From: Bacillota bacterium
GTDB taxonomy: Bacteria > Bacillota > Clostridia > Peptostreptococcales > Anaerovoracaceae
Length of the DNA stretch: 5,315 bases
NCBI GenBank assembly: GCA_017621195.1
Contig: JAGATO010000105.1
Location: 1-5,315 of the forward strand
Reading direction: 5' to 3'
A program made the translations under genes and the position numbers. Below, in pieces: positions 5,188 to 5,315 of the stretch; the stretch's first letter is position 1; every line of letters starts with the position of its first letter. The notes below the pieces were generated by a model. The model ran no database searches. It saw only the letters and a list, made by a program, of their open reading frames with translations, and was not told the DNA's origin.

Positions 5188-5315
5188 TTACTCATCGCTG
5201 GGCTTTAATCCGAGGCCCAGCTCTTCCAGTTTGTGCTTTACTTCATCCAGGGACTTCTTTCCGAGGTTTCTCACCTTCATCATGTCATCCTCTGTCTTGT
5301 GGGTCAGTTCTTCCA
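5188..5315 (-). CDS. rpoA: RNA polymerase alpha subunit, C-terminal end only
   Basis: The last 41 codons of rpoA enter from the right edge. The peptide EELTHKTEDDMMKVRNLGKK followed by SLDEVKHKLEELGLGLKPSDE is the second half of the alpha C-terminal domain. This is the helix-hairpin-helix region that contacts UP-element DNA and transcription activators; VRNLGKKSLDEV is its hallmark. The stop TAA lies at 5190-5188. The order alpha then L17 matches the conserved end of the S10/spc/alpha ribosomal gene cluster, and the two genes are surely co-transcribed. The start and N-terminal domain lie outside the window. Confidence 0.97.
   Translation of the reverse strand, partial: EELTHKTEDDMMKVRNLGKKSLDEVKHKLEELGLGLKPSDE

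Noticed and set aside
1..5315. CRISPR array, tRNA or rRNA gene, transposase or attachment site
   Set aside because: No regularly spaced repeats, no cloverleaf-like or rRNA-like segments and no recombinase motifs were seen on either strand.

Overview
The window looks like a chromosomal segment from a low-to-moderate GC Firmicute of the class Clostridia. The evidence is the end of rpoA followed directly by a 113-residue Firmicutes-type ribosomal protein L17, strong AAGGAGG-like ribosome binding sites, and several TTG or GTG starts. A gut Oscillospiraceae/Lachnospiraceae-like host is a guess from the style of the L17 and MATE proteins; I cannot confirm it without a search. Almost every gene lies on the minus strand, so transcription runs from high to low coordinates.

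Right end, conserved core (about 4100-5315): the C-terminal end of rpoA, rplQ, a hairpin with a short T run that probably ends the ribosomal operon, and a ProXp-ala/YbaK-type tRNA-editing protein. Next comes an HD-domain phosphohydrolase (3428-4090) that starts at TTG behind a near-perfect ribosome binding site. The 3308-3427 gap holds a very GC-rich, self-complementary stretch with an imperfect 26-base repeat, which no gene explains. It is followed by a promoter and a Rho-independent terminator placed so that the promoter's start point falls inside the terminator stem.

Middle (1141-3243): a full-length MepA-like MATE efflux pump, then a type A chloramphenicol acetyltransferase gene that is broken by two frame disruptions. 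When both are repaired on paper the reading frame recovers almost the whole protein (1141-1806), so this is best called a pseudogene, or a gene with assembly errors. The MATE and cat genes form a possible drug-resistance pair whose second member has decayed.

Left end (1-1140): a more AT-rich segment. A possible 56-residue plus-strand gene (970-1140) ends on the base next to the cat stop codon. A clear sigma-A-type promoter (836-864) drives a compact minus-strand operon: two small proteins, each with three predicted membrane segments, and a third gene that overlaps by four bases and leaves the window. I do not recognise this trio. It is the most likely place for something undescribed, but only its start is visible here.
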